Under the pieces are notes generated by a model. That model ran no database searches and was not told the origin of the DNA. It saw only the letters and a program-made list of their open reading frames with translations. A program made the position numbers and the translations under genes. This document shows, piece after piece, positions 9,450 through 17,780 of a stretch of DNA of 64,000 nucleotides (its first letter is position 1; the number at the start of each line of letters is the position of its first letter). Origin of the DNA: Rhodoferax sp. (lineage in GTDB: Bacteria; Pseudomonadota; Gammaproteobacteria; Burkholderiales; Burkholderiaceae_C); NCBI RefSeq assembly GCF_023700745.1, contig NZ_JAMPYG010000009.1, positions 1 through 64,000 on the forward strand. The letters run 5' to 3'.

Positions 9450-9935
9450 ATGGCGATAGTTGTCAATAAACCCATCCCTGAATTTGAATCTAATGCAACT
9501 GGTGGCATCCGGGTCACCAATACCTCTCATCTCGGTCATGTTGTCATCCTGTATTTTTACCCAAAGGACAACACGCCTGGTTGTACCACTGAGGCCATGC
9601 AGTTTCGCGACAAATACAAGGAATTTGTGAAGGCGGGAGCCACGGTTTTTGGCGTTTCACGTGACAACATGCGTTCACACGAAGAATTCAAAATGAAACT
9701 TGAACTGCCGTTTGAGTTGATTGCCGACACCGAAGAAAAAATGTGCCACATGTTTGGTGTAGTCAAAAACAAAATCATGTACGGTAAAAAAGTCAAGGGC
9801 ATTGAACGCAGCACCTTCCTCATTGGTGCTGATGGCTTGCTCAAGGAAGAATGGCGCGGACTCAAAGTCCCAGGCCATGTGGACGAGGTTCTCAAAGCGG
9901 TCAAAGAACTCCAGAAGTCACCGGCACTGGCCTGA
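9450..9935 (+). CDS. bcp: Peroxiredoxin, BCP/PrxQ family
   Basis: Thiol peroxidase that reduces hydrogen peroxide and organic hydroperoxides. The peroxidatic Cys45 sits in YPKDNTPGCTTEA. The resolving cysteine five residues later in many BCPs is absent (Met50). A second cysteine is Cys99 in KMCHMFGV, which is also conserved in E. coli BCP. The enzyme may therefore act as a 1-Cys type or use Cys99; this cannot be settled from sequence. The ATG at 9450 gives the family N-terminus, whereas the earlier in-frame start at 9408 adds 14 unrelated residues. Length is 161. Confidence 0.94.
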   Translation: MAIVVNKPIPEFESNATGGIRVTNTSHLGHVVILYFYPKDNTPGCTTEAMQFRDKYKEFVKAGATVFGVSRDNMRSHEEFKMKLELPFELIADTEEKMCHMFGVVKNKIMYGKKVKGIERSTFLIGADGLLKEEWRGLKVPGHVDEVLKAVKELQKSPALA

Positions 9936-10039
9936 GTTGTCCAAGGGTTGTGATTAACCCCAATAAGTCAATCCAGAAGTTCTGTCACAAAGGCTCATGC
10001 ATAATCAATCGCATGCCGAAAACAAATTTCTGTACTCTG

Positions 10040-10076
10040 AAAAGCCGCCTGGTTGACATGGCGGCTTTTTCGTTTT
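10040..10076 (+). terminator. Intrinsic terminator after bcp
   Basis: AAAGCCGCC and GGCGGCTTT form the stem around a ten-base loop, followed by TTTTTCGTTTTT. It ends bcp transcription about 40 bases ahead of phoH, so phoH would need its own promoter downstream of it or read-through. Confidence 0.82.
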
Positions 10077-10112
10077 TGAACTCGCAATGATCCTAACGCG
10101 CAGGAGTTTTTC

Positions 10113-11774
10113 ATGCCTTTGCCCACTGCCCCATCCAAACGTGCCGCCTTGTTGTCATTGCAGGATTTCAACGTTCCCGCCCGTACCAAAGCCAAAGGCA
10201 GCAAGTTAAAATTGATGCCCTCTCAATTGCCTGACACACCAGAGGCCTTGCCACAGCAAGTCACGCAGCCAGCACCGGTCGAACCAACGACTGCACCCAT
10301 AACGTCACAACAAACCCCGCCCAAGCGCCGGCGCGAAGCAGCTCCTGGCACACATGCAACAGCCCGCCCCAAGCGGCGCATGGATGGCCCCAGCAAACTT
10401 TTCGTACTGGACACCAATGTGCTGTTGCACGACCCCAGTTGCCTGTTCCGCTTCGAAGAGCATGATGTCTTTTTGCCCATGGTCGTGCTTGAAGAACTCG
10501 ATGCACACAAAAAAGGCATGACCGAAGTGGCCCGTAATGGACGTCAAACCAGCCGTTCACTTGATGCCCTGGCCGAAAACAAAGGCTCCGACATCAGTAC
10601 AGGTTTGCTGCTGAGCGCTACTGGTCACAGAGAGGCGCGTGGTCGTTTATTTTTTCAGACTCAACTGTTGAACTATGAGTTGCCAACCAGCCTGCCGCAA
10701 GGCAAGGCCGACAACCAGATCCTGGGTGTCGTTGAAGCGCTGCGCAAAAAACATGCACCGCGTGACGTCGTGCTGGTCTCCAAAGATATCAACATGCGCG
10801 TCAAAGCCCGCGCACTGGGTTTGCAGGCCGACGACTATCAAAATGACAAAACCCTGGAAGATGGGGATTTGCTGTACAGCGGTGCCTATGCGCTGCCAGC
10901 AGATTTCTGGAACACCCATGGCAACACGGTAGAAAGCTGGCAACAGGGTGCCCATACCTTTTACCGCGTCACAGGCCCGGTTGTACCGCAACTGCTGATC
11001 AATCAGTTTGTTTATTTTGAAGCGCCGGGTGAACCCAGTCTGTATGCCAAAGTCACCGAAATTCGTGAAAAAACGGCAGTCTTCAGAACCCTGAAAGACT
11101 TCACCCACCTGAAAAATGCGGTGTGGGGGATTTCGACCCGTAACCGCGAGCAAAACTTTGCCATGAACCTGTTGATGGATCCGGAGATTGACTTCGTCAC
11201 CCTGACAGGCACCGCTGGTACCGGTAAAACATTGATGGCACTGGCTTCGGGCTTGACGCAGGTGCTGGATGAGCGGCGCTACACCGAAATCATCGTCACC
11301 CGCGCCACCGTCAGCGTTGGCGAGGACATAGGCTTCTTACCTGGTACGGAAGAAGAAAAGATGGGCCCCTGGATGGGTGCACTGGATGACAATCTGGAAG
11401 TGTTAGGAAAAACCGACACCGCAGCTGGCGAATGGGGTCGCGCCGCCACCAACGAACTCATCCGCAGCCGCATCAAGATCAAAAGCATGAACTTCATGCG
11501 GGGCCGCACCTTTTTGAACAAATACGTGATCATTGACGAGGCGCAAAACCTGACGCCCAAGCAAATGAAAACGCTGATCACCCGCGCCGGGCCCGGCACC
11601 AAGATCATTTGCATGGGCAACATCGCGCAGATTGACACGCCCTACCTGACCGAAGGCTCGTCCGGCCTGACCTACGCTGTCGACAAGTTCAAGGGCTGGC
11701 AGCACAGCGGGCACATCACGCTGGCGCGCGGTGAGCGCTCGCGCCTGGCTGACTTCGCGAGTGAAGTACTCTAA
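10113..11774 (+). CDS. phoH: PIN-PhoH ATPase (PhoH2 type)
   Basis: A 553-residue fusion of an N-terminal PIN ribonuclease-like domain and a C-terminal PhoH ATPase. PhoH2 proteins of this layout have been described as RNA helicase/ribonucleases. Residues 1-92 are a low-complexity Pro/Thr/Lys-rich leader. The PIN domain begins at KLFVLDTNVLLHDP with acidic Asp100, and has VVLEELDAHKKG near 128 and NQILGV near 205. The PhoH part has Walker A TGTAGTGKT near 365 and Walker B VIIDEAQNL near 472, then GERSRLADFA at the end. It is preceded by a terminator, so it is probably a single-gene unit. Confidence 0.93.
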   Translation: MPLPTAPSKRAALLSLQDFNVPARTKAKGSKLKLMPSQLPDTPEALPQQVTQPAPVEPTTAPITSQQTPPKRRREAAPGTHATARPKRRMDGPSKLFVLDTNVLLHDPSCLFRFEEHDVFLPMVVLEELDAHKKGMTEVARNGRQTSRSLDALAENKGSDISTGLLLSATGHREARGRLFFQTQLLNYELPTSLPQGKADNQILGVVEALRKKHAPRDVVLVSKDINMRVKARALGLQADDYQNDKTLEDGDLLYSGAYALPADFWNTHGNTVESWQQGAHTFYRVTGPVVPQLLINQFVYFEAPGEPSLYAKVTEIREKTAVFRTLKDFTHLKNAVWGISTRNREQNFAMNLLMDPEIDFVTLTGTAGTGKTLMALASGLTQVLDERRYTEIIVTRATVSVGEDIGFLPGTEEEKMGPWMGALDDNLEVLGKTDTAAGEWGRAATNELIRSRIKIKSMNFMRGRTFLNKYVIIDEAQNLTPKQMKTLITRAGPGTKIICMGNIAQIDTPYLTEGSSGLTYAVDKFKGWQHSGHITLARGERSRLADFASEVL

Positions 11775-11781
11775 TTAGTTG

Positions 11782-11817
11782 GGGTCAGAGCACGTTGCTG
11801 CGCGAATGGTCTGACCC
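11782..11817. repeat. REP-like inverted repeat after phoH
   Basis: GGGTCAGA at 11782-11789 and TCTGACCC at 11810-11817 form a perfect eight-base inverted repeat around a 20-base loop. No T-run follows on either side, so it is a poor terminator. GGGGTCAGA/TCTGACCC ends resemble dispersed palindromic elements common between genes in betaproteobacteria. Only one copy is visible here. Confidence 0.5.
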
Positions 11818-11825
11818 ACAAAGTC

Positions 11826-13235
11826 TCAGAAGTCCCCGCTGGCGCCATTGGCCAGCGACTCGAACTTGGTAATCCTGTTCAGGAAAGCCAGTTTGACAAC
11901 ACCGGTGGGGCCGTTACGTTGCTTGGCAATGATGACCTCGGCCACACCGGGTTCCTTGCAGGCATCCTTGGTGTAATACTCGTCCCGGTAAATGAACATG
12001 ATGATGTCGGCGTCCTGCTCAATGGCGCCAGACTCACGCAAATCACTCATCATGGGTCGCTTGTCAGGACGTTGTTCAACGCTACGGTTCAACTGCGACA
12101 AGGCGATCACCGGGCATTTCAACTCCTTGGCCAGCATTTTCAAGCCACGTGAAATCTCACCCAACTCGGTGGCGCGGTTTTCGCCATCGCTACCATTGGA
12201 GCCGCTCATCAGTTGCAGATAATCGACCACAATCAAGCCGAGCTGACCGCATTGGCGCGATAACCTGCGGGCATTGGCGCGTAACTCGCTCGACGTGAGT
12301 CCAGCGGATTCATCAATGTGCAAAGAGATGGTGCGCAGTTTCTCGATGGCTTCCGACAGGCGCGGCCATTCATCGTCGGTCAGCTTGCCTGTGCGCAGAT
12401 GGCCCTGATCGATGCGACCAATCGAACCCACAATACGCACGGCCAGTTGCGCCGCGCCCATTTCCATCGAGAACACAGCCACCGGCAAACCTTCATTCAG
12501 CGCCACATGCTCGGCGATGTTAATGGCCAGAGCCGTTTTACCCATCGACGGTCGCGCCGCCAGCACCACCAGATCCCCCCCCTGCAAGCCCGCTGTCATG
12601 CGATCCAGATCGTAAAACCCGGTGGGTACACCTGTCACATCATTGGGGTTATCAGCCATTTCCTGGACCCGATCAAGGAGGTCGACGACCAGCGTGTCCA
12701 TGGTCTGAAAACCCTGTTTGGTGCGGGCACCTTCTTCGCCAATATTAAAGATTTTTTGTTCAGCCTCATCCAGAATCGCCGCCACCGGGCGCCCCTTTGG
12801 ATTGAAGGCATTGGCCGAAATTTCCTCACTGGTGGAGACGAGCTTGCGCAAAATCGAGCGTTCCCGCACGATTTCAGCATAACGGCGAATATTGCCGGTA
12901 CTCGGCACATATTGCGCCAGCGCATTGAGGTAATGCAGGCCACCAATTTCTTCTGCCTTGCCGGAGCTCTGCAGTTGTTCATAGACTGTGATGACATCGG
13001 CCGGCTTGCCGCTATTGATCAACAAGCTCAGGGCAGCAAACACCTGACGATGCTCAAAACGGTAAAAATCATTCTCAGACAGGACGTCACTGACCCGGTC
13101 CCAAGCGGCGTTGTCGAGCAACAGACTCCCGAGCACACTGGATTCTGCCTCGATGGAGTGCGGCGGAATACGTAATTGGGCAACCTGGCGATCAGCGCCC
13201 AAGTCATCGTTCAGGGAGGAAAGTATGGCAGACAT
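11826..13235 (-). CDS. dnaB: Replicative DNA helicase DnaB
   Basis: Hexameric helicase that unwinds the replication fork. The 469-residue protein has the N-terminal DnaB domain (PPHSIEAESSVLGSLL near 25) and the RecA-like C-terminal domain: Walker A ARPSMGKTALA near 230, Walker B LIVVDYLQLM near 335, and SQLNRSVEQRPDKRP with the arginine finger region near 385. No intein interrupts it. It is convergent with phoH, and its start is 125 bases from tRNA-Lys on the same strand. Confidence 0.96.
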   Translation of the reverse strand: MSAILSSLNDDLGADRQVAQLRIPPHSIEAESSVLGSLLLDNAAWDRVSDVLSENDFYRFEHRQVFAALSLLINSGKPADVITVYEQLQSSGKAEEIGGLHYLNALAQYVPSTGNIRRYAEIVRERSILRKLVSTSEEISANAFNPKGRPVAAILDEAEQKIFNIGEEGARTKQGFQTMDTLVVDLLDRVQEMADNPNDVTGVPTGFYDLDRMTAGLQGGDLVVLAARPSMGKTALAINIAEHVALNEGLPVAVFSMEMGAAQLAVRIVGSIGRIDQGHLRTGKLTDDEWPRLSEAIEKLRTISLHIDESAGLTSSELRANARRLSRQCGQLGLIVVDYLQLMSGSNGSDGENRATELGEISRGLKMLAKELKCPVIALSQLNRSVEQRPDKRPMMSDLRESGAIEQDADIIMFIYRDEYYTKDACKEPGVAEVIIAKQRNGPTGVVKLAFLNRITKFESLANGASGDF

Positions 13236-13321
13236 GTTGTTTCTTTGAGACCCTGAATATTACGGCCTGCAGAGTTACTTTGTGCGTTTGAGCAGCCACA
13301 AATTTGTCAGCGAACCCAATG

Positions 13322-13352
13322 AAAAAGCCCGACTGGTAAAGGTCGGGCTTTC
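13322..13352 (-). terminator. Terminator of tRNA-Lys
   Basis: Read leftward, AAAGCCCGAC and GTCGGGCTTT make a ten-pair stem followed by TTTTTC. It lies just after the tRNA 3' end and before the dnaB start. Confidence 0.8.
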
Positions 13353-13359
13353 AAAAAAA

Positions 13360-13435
13360 TGGTGGGATGTGCGGGGGTCGAACCCACGACAAACGGATTA
13401 AAAGTCCGCTGCTCTACCAACTGAGCTAACATCCC
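13360..13435 (-). tRNA. tRNA-Lys (anticodon UUU)
   Basis: Read leftward, acceptor stem GGGATGT pairs with ACATCCC, followed by A and an encoded CCA. The D-arm holds AGCTCAGTTGGTAGAGC. The anticodon stem GCGGA/TCCGT encloses CTTTTAA, so the anticodon is TTT, and the T-arm contains GGTTCGACC. The 76 bases include CCA. Confidence 0.96.
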
Positions 13436-13454
13436 AAACACAACCTGATGTTGC

Positions 13455-13482
13455 GTTCTAGCAAGCCTCATATTGTAAACAA
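13455..13482 (-). promoter_or_regulatory. Putative promoter of tRNA-Lys
   Basis: Read leftward, TTGTTT (13482-13477), a 16-base spacer and TAGAAC (13460-13455) form a plausible sigma-70 promoter. The -10 box ends 19 bases before the tRNA 5' end. Confidence 0.45.
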
Positions 13483-13493
13483 ATTCCGGGCAC

Positions 13494-14252
13494 TTACGTG
13501 CTTGCGGAACTCAATTTATTCAAAATAACACCCGCGGCACACAAACCAAAGCTTGCAGTGACCGTCACCAGTGAACCAAAACCGTGGCAATTCAAGCTGC
13601 CATCACCCTCAATGCCACAAGAAGCATCTGGCGGAGCGACAGCTTCCGGGCTGTAGACACAGGTGATCCCCATTTTTTTGGCAGCCCGCAGGGGTGCCAA
13701 TTCCTTGCGTAACTGGTAGCGCACTTTGGCAAGCAAGGGATCGTGCGTCACATCCAGCACATCGGCCACGGTGACCTTCTCGGCGTAACGCTTGCCGCCC
13801 GCTGCGCCAACCATCACATGCATTGCACCGGTTTTTCTGGCCCACACGGCCATGGCGATCTTGGCTCTGGCTTGATCGCAGGCATCGACCACGGCATTCA
13901 CACCTGCTGGCAAAATCGAGGGCCAGTTGTCAGACTCGGCAAAAGCCTCCACACAGGTAACCTGACACTCTGGAAAATAAGAAAGGATGCGTTCGCGCAT
14001 GGCATCCACCTTGGCTTGACCAACACTGGCCTGGACCGCCTGAATCTGACGATTGATGTTGGACTCTGCCACCTGATCGAAATCGATCAGGGTGATCCGC
14101 CCCACGCCGCTTCGTGCCAAGGCTTCCGCGACCCAGGAGCCAACACCGCCAATCCCCACGATGGCAACATGCGCATTCCGAATACGGTCAGCCGCAGCCA
14201 GACCAAACAAGCGTTCAAGCCCGCCAAAACGTCTATCCAGCACCTCTGTCAT
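13494..14252 (-). CDS. tcdA: tRNA threonylcarbamoyladenosine dehydratase TcdA
   Basis: E1-like ATP-dependent enzyme (formerly CsdL/YgdL) that cyclises the t6A37 modification of tRNA to ct6A. The 252 residues have the ThiF/MoeB-type nucleotide fold: RFGGLERLFG near 8, GIGGVGSWVAEALARSG near 32, DFDQVAESNINRQ near 57, and DACDQARAK near 122. The C-terminal CGIEGDGSLNCHGFGS region holds conserved cysteines. It overlaps the cpoB stop by four bases, so it is coupled to the Tol-Pal genes. Confidence 0.93.
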   Translation of the reverse strand: MTEVLDRRFGGLERLFGLAAADRIRNAHVAIVGIGGVGSWVAEALARSGVGRITLIDFDQVAESNINRQIQAVQASVGQAKVDAMRERILSYFPECQVTCVEAFAESDNWPSILPAGVNAVVDACDQARAKIAMAVWARKTGAMHVMVGAAGGKRYAEKVTVADVLDVTHDPLLAKVRYQLRKELAPLRAAKKMGITCVYSPEAVAPPDASCGIEGDGSLNCHGFGSLVTVTASFGLCAAGVILNKLSSAST

Positions 14253-15037
14253 TTAAGGGTCGCGAGACGTTCTTTGGCGGCAACTGCTGCTTCTGATTGT
14301 GGATAGGCTTTCACCAAATCAGTCAGCGTTTTACGTGCACCTTTGCTGTCCTTCAGCTCCAGCTGACAGTTGGCAACTGACAACACCGCCTCGGGTGCAC
14401 GGAGATGTTCGGGATCTTTGGCGATCAAGGCACGAAAATTGCCCATGGCTTCCTTGTAGCTGCGCATGGCATATTGGGCATTCCCCAACCAGAACAGCGC
14501 AGGAACCACATAGCCACTGTTGGGGTAGCGCGCCACAAAGCCCGAAAAAAGACTCTGTGCATTGACAAAATCACCTTTCCGAAACACTGCCAATGCCGCA
14601 TCAAAGTCCCGTGTTTGAGACTGATCTGCCAAGAACTCTACACCATCGAGTTGGACGGTCACGGGTTCGAGTTTGCTGAAACGCGCTTGAACAGCCTGCA
14701 ACTGATCCTTTTGTTGACGCTGAATTTCAGATAGTTCACGCATCATCTGCTCGTTGCTGCCGCGCAGCGTCGCAATCTCGGCTTTCAATAGTTCAATTTG
14801 ACGCTGCAAATCAAGCAAGCTTTTACCAAGCCCCGCCAACTCACTGGTCGAAGCCTGACGGGCTTGATCAGCGTCCCCCCGCATGATGTCCACGCGCTGA
14901 CGCAAATCCAGGATCGCTTTACGCGCTTCGTCATCTTCAAACAATGCTGCATGCAAGCTGCCAACAGACCACCAACATAGCAAAGAAACAGCGATGGACT
15001 TGGAAAACAAAGAGGACATGGTTAACAAACGACTCAT
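14249..15037 (-). CDS. cpoB: Cell division coordinator CpoB (YbgF)
   Basis: Periplasmic protein that links PBP1B-driven wall synthesis with Tol-Pal outer-membrane constriction. The 262 residues start with a signal peptide cut near SLHA. Next is an N-terminal coiled coil (about 35-120), then three TPR repeats (FDAALAVFRKGDFVNAQSLF near 140, YVVPALFWLGNAQYAMRSYK, and a last one near 215). The start overlaps the pal stop by four bases. An in-frame ATG six codons later is an alternative start. Confidence 0.92.
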   Translation of the reverse strand: MSRLLTMSSLFSKSIAVSLLCWWSVGSLHAALFEDDEARKAILDLRQRVDIMRGDADQARQASTSELAGLGKSLLDLQRQIELLKAEIATLRGSNEQMMRELSEIQRQQKDQLQAVQARFSKLEPVTVQLDGVEFLADQSQTRDFDAALAVFRKGDFVNAQSLFSGFVARYPNSGYVVPALFWLGNAQYAMRSYKEAMGNFRALIAKDPEHLRAPEAVLSVANCQLELKDSKGARKTLTDLVKAYPQSEAAVAAKERLATLK

Positions 15038-15564
15038 GGATACCGGATCTCGGCACGACGATTTTTAGCAAATGCAGCTTCATCACTGCCTGTAACTACG
15101 GGTTTTTCCTTGCCAAAACTTACCGCTTCCATCTGGTTTGACGAGACGCCCAGGAGCGATAGTGCATTACGCACGGCTTCAGCCCGTTTCTGACCCAAAG
15201 CCAGGTTGTACTCGCGCCCACCGCGCTCATCGGTATGGCCTTCAATAGCTACTTTGCGCGTCGGCTGAGCACGTAGAAATCGGGCATGCGCGGCAATGAC
15301 CGATTGAAATTCTGGTTTAACAACAAAGCTGTCATAGTCAAAATAAACCAGGCGGGATTCAGTTGGCGCAGGGGCCTGATCGGACGTACGACCTAAATCC
15401 ACCGGGGTCACGCCTCCCCCCTGGACGCCGGAACGCAGCGCACCCGGATCAGCGGTGACGGCTGTCGATGTGGCATCCACAACAGGCACGTCATTGAGCG
15501 GGACCGAAGTGCCGCAAGCCACCAAAAGGGTCGAAATCAAACCAATCAAAACAAAATTTCTCAT
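15034..15564 (-). CDS. pal: Peptidoglycan-associated lipoprotein Pal
   Basis: Outer-membrane lipoprotein that binds peptidoglycan and the Tol system. The signal peptide ends in the lipobox LVAC, making Cys17 the lipidated residue. A variable linker follows to about 65. The OmpA-like domain shows YFDYDSFVVKPEF near 75 and the peptidoglycan-binding IEGHTDERGGREYN with Asp and Arg near 112-120. Length of 176 is normal. It sits between tolB and cpoB in the usual order. Confidence 0.96.
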   Translation of the reverse strand: MRNFVLIGLISTLLVACGTSVPLNDVPVVDATSTAVTADPGALRSGVQGGGVTPVDLGRTSDQAPAPTESRLVYFDYDSFVVKPEFQSVIAAHARFLRAQPTRKVAIEGHTDERGGREYNLALGQKRAEAVRNALSLLGVSSNQMEAVSFGKEKPVVTGSDEAAFAKNRRAEIRYP

Positions 15565-15584
15565 CCTGAATCACTCCAAAACTG

Positions 15585-16850
15585 TTATTTGAAAAAAGGA
15601 CCCCAATGTGGTTCTCTGATGTCCCCTTGTTGTCCGCTCAACCTGGCTTTGACTTTGCCGTCCAGTGTGCTCGTCATCAACGCCTCACGCCCCTGCTGCT
15701 GGGTTGCATACACCAGCATCTTGCCATTCGGAGAAAAACTGGGGCTTTCGTCTGCGGTCGAGTCCGTGACCATACTCACGGCACCATCAGTCAGATTCAT
15801 CAAATGCAACTTGTAAGCGCCCCCTACCCTTGAAATATAAGCGAGCCAGCGACCGTCCGGACTGATGGCCGGTGAAATGTTGTAAGTCCCGGTAAATGTG
15901 ACACGCTCCACTCCTTGTCCGGATGCTGTGGTCCGATAAATCTGGGGCGTCCCTCCCCGATCGCTGACAAAGTAAATATGTTGTCCATTGGGTGAATAAG
16001 CGGGTTCAGTGTCAATACTGGTTGATTGAAGCAACCGACGCGGCTCGCCCCCTGCTGCAGACAATAAAAACAGCTGGGAGCCGCCGTCACGACTGAGCGT
16101 CAAAGCCAGTGTATTGCCATCAGGCGACCAGGCAGGTGCACTGTTGGAACCTTTGAAGTTGGCGATCAGACGGCGCTTTCCGGTGCTCACATTATGCACA
16201 TACACCACCGGTTTACGCGACTCGAACGAGACGTAAGCCAACTGATTGCCGTCGGGGGACCAGGCTGGTGAGATAATGGGTTCCGGACTGGCCAGCGCTG
16301 ACTGCGCATTTTCACCATCGGCATCGGCCACCCACAGTTGGTAACGTTGACCCGCTTTGGTGACATAGGCAATGCGCGTTGAGAACACACCTTTGTCCCC
16401 GGTCAGTTTTTCATAAATGTCATCGGCCACCCGGTGCGCGGCCAAGCGCAAGTCTGGTAAGGACACCGCAAAACTGCGGCCGCCCAAATCCTGCCCTTTC
16501 ACCACATCCCACAGACGGAAACGCACATCAATACGGCCGTCCGCCAGTTTCAAGACACTACCCGAAGCGAAAGCATCCGCGCCGGCCTGGCGCAGTGCGG
16601 TGAGTTCAGGGCGCGAAGTCTCATCAAAAGCACCCACAGGCGAATTGATTACGCGAAACTGGCCACTGCGCTCCAGGTCGGCTCGAATGATTTCGGAAAT
16701 TTTTTGCGGCAACGCCTCCTGCCCCCTGAAAGGCGCGATCACCACGGGTATTTGTGTCAACCCCACACCGGAAACTTCAATGCGAAACTGGGCAAAGGCC
16801 GGGCTACAGATCAAGCAGGTCAGAAAATAGCAAAAGAAGCGTTTCATCAT
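15585..16850 (-). CDS. tolB: Tol-Pal system beta-propeller protein TolB
   Basis: Periplasmic partner of Pal. The 421-residue product has a signal peptide cut near SPAFA, an N-terminal mixed domain to about 165, and six-bladed propeller repeats of WD40/PD40 type (SPAWSPDGNQLAYVS, SAPAWSPDGNTLALT, EPAYSPNGQHIYFVS, SPAISPDGRWLAYIS, SPSFSPNGKMLVYAT). A second ATG one codon inside the first is equally possible. The usual upstream genes tolQ, tolR and tolA are absent; a glycosyltransferase precedes it by ten bases. Confidence 0.95.
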   Translation of the reverse strand: MMKRFFCYFLTCLICSPAFAQFRIEVSGVGLTQIPVVIAPFRGQEALPQKISEIIRADLERSGQFRVINSPVGAFDETSRPELTALRQAGADAFASGSVLKLADGRIDVRFRLWDVVKGQDLGGRSFAVSLPDLRLAAHRVADDIYEKLTGDKGVFSTRIAYVTKAGQRYQLWVADADGENAQSALASPEPIISPAWSPDGNQLAYVSFESRKPVVYVHNVSTGKRRLIANFKGSNSAPAWSPDGNTLALTLSRDGGSQLFLLSAAGGEPRRLLQSTSIDTEPAYSPNGQHIYFVSDRGGTPQIYRTTASGQGVERVTFTGTYNISPAISPDGRWLAYISRVGGAYKLHLMNLTDGAVSMVTDSTADESPSFSPNGKMLVYATQQQGREALMTSTLDGKVKARLSGQQGDIREPHWGPFFK

Positions 16851-16860
16851 TGGTGCATTA

Positions 16861-17712
16861 TCACAGTCTTGTTATCTGAGCATTGTCATTGAGCCGGACC
16901 TGAGAATAGCCCAAGGTAGAACGAATCAACCCATTTTTAACACGCTCTTCGACAAGTTGGGCATTCTGTGACGCCTTGTTACGACTCGCTTCCATGTGCC
17001 ACAGATGAAAAACTTCAGTTGCGCAATAGCCATTCTTGCGCATCACCCCGCTGTGATGCAGGCGTAAGACAAAGTCAGCATCTTCATGTCCCCAGCCAAT
17101 GAAGGATTCATCAAATCCATCCACCCGTTCAAAGTCAGCTTTCCACACACCCATATTGCAACTGCGAATGCCTTTCCAGGAAAACTCGCGCTCCAGGCGG
17201 CGGGGTGCATCGGACAGACGCAACAGGTGGGTGAGCTTGCTGGCATGTCCAAGCATCCGTTGCACAAGCCAGAAAAACCAGCTGCGGCCGCAAATCTGCG
17301 CTGAACCTGCCAGTACGCGCTGCGTCAGCTCAGGCGACAACAATACCCGGCTGCCATTGACAAAAAAATCGGGTTGGGCAAGCGCTTTGTGCTGCGCAAT
17401 AAAGTCCAGCTCTGGCACACAATCACCATCCAGAAAAATAACATAGGAGCCGCTTGCCAGAGCCACCCCGCGATTGCGAATGCACGCTGCGGTAAAGCCA
17501 ACATCAGGATGCCAGACATGCACCAACTTCAGCGCCTTGGCAAGGTCAGATTTAAATAGCGGCCGAACATGTTCGTCGCGGGAACCATCATCAGCAACAA
17601 TCACTTCAAAATGTCGATCACTCTGGCGCGACAAACCGTCCAGAACGGCGAGCAGCGCGTCGCTACGGTTGTAGGTGGTGATCACCACGGAGACAAGATC
17701 GGAAGCGTTCAT
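16861..17712 (-). CDS. Family 2 glycosyltransferase
   Basis: Inverting GT-A transferase, 283 residues. The nucleotide-sugar fold begins SVVITTYNRSDALLAVLDGL, has IVADDGS near 40 and the metal-binding DGDC (DXD-type) near 96. A C-terminal galactosyltransferase-like segment contains CNMGVWKADFERVDGFDE and GWGHEDADF near 210-225. The acceptor and donor are unknown; lipopolysaccharide or capsule sugar transfer is inferred from the nearby envelope genes. It reads into tolB with a ten-base gap and lies divergent to another GT2 gene. Confidence 0.85.
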   Translation of the reverse strand: MNASDLVSVVITTYNRSDALLAVLDGLSRQSDRHFEVIVADDGSRDEHVRPLFKSDLAKALKLVHVWHPDVGFTAACIRNRGVALASGSYVIFLDGDCVPELDFIAQHKALAQPDFFVNGSRVLLSPELTQRVLAGSAQICGRSWFFWLVQRMLGHASKLTHLLRLSDAPRRLEREFSWKGIRSCNMGVWKADFERVDGFDESFIGWGHEDADFVLRLHHSGVMRKNGYCATEVFHLWHMEASRNKASQNAQLVEERVKNGLIRSTLGYSQVRLNDNAQITRL

Positions 17713-17780
17713 TTTGGACTAGACTACATCGCTGTCTTGTGCTCCTTGAGCACGTGAAACACAGAATGCTAACATCACCA

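Noticed and set aside
9977-10076. Possible small RNA between bcp and phoH
   Set aside because: There is a CATAAT box and a terminator, but no matching -35 element; the terminator is explained by bcp.
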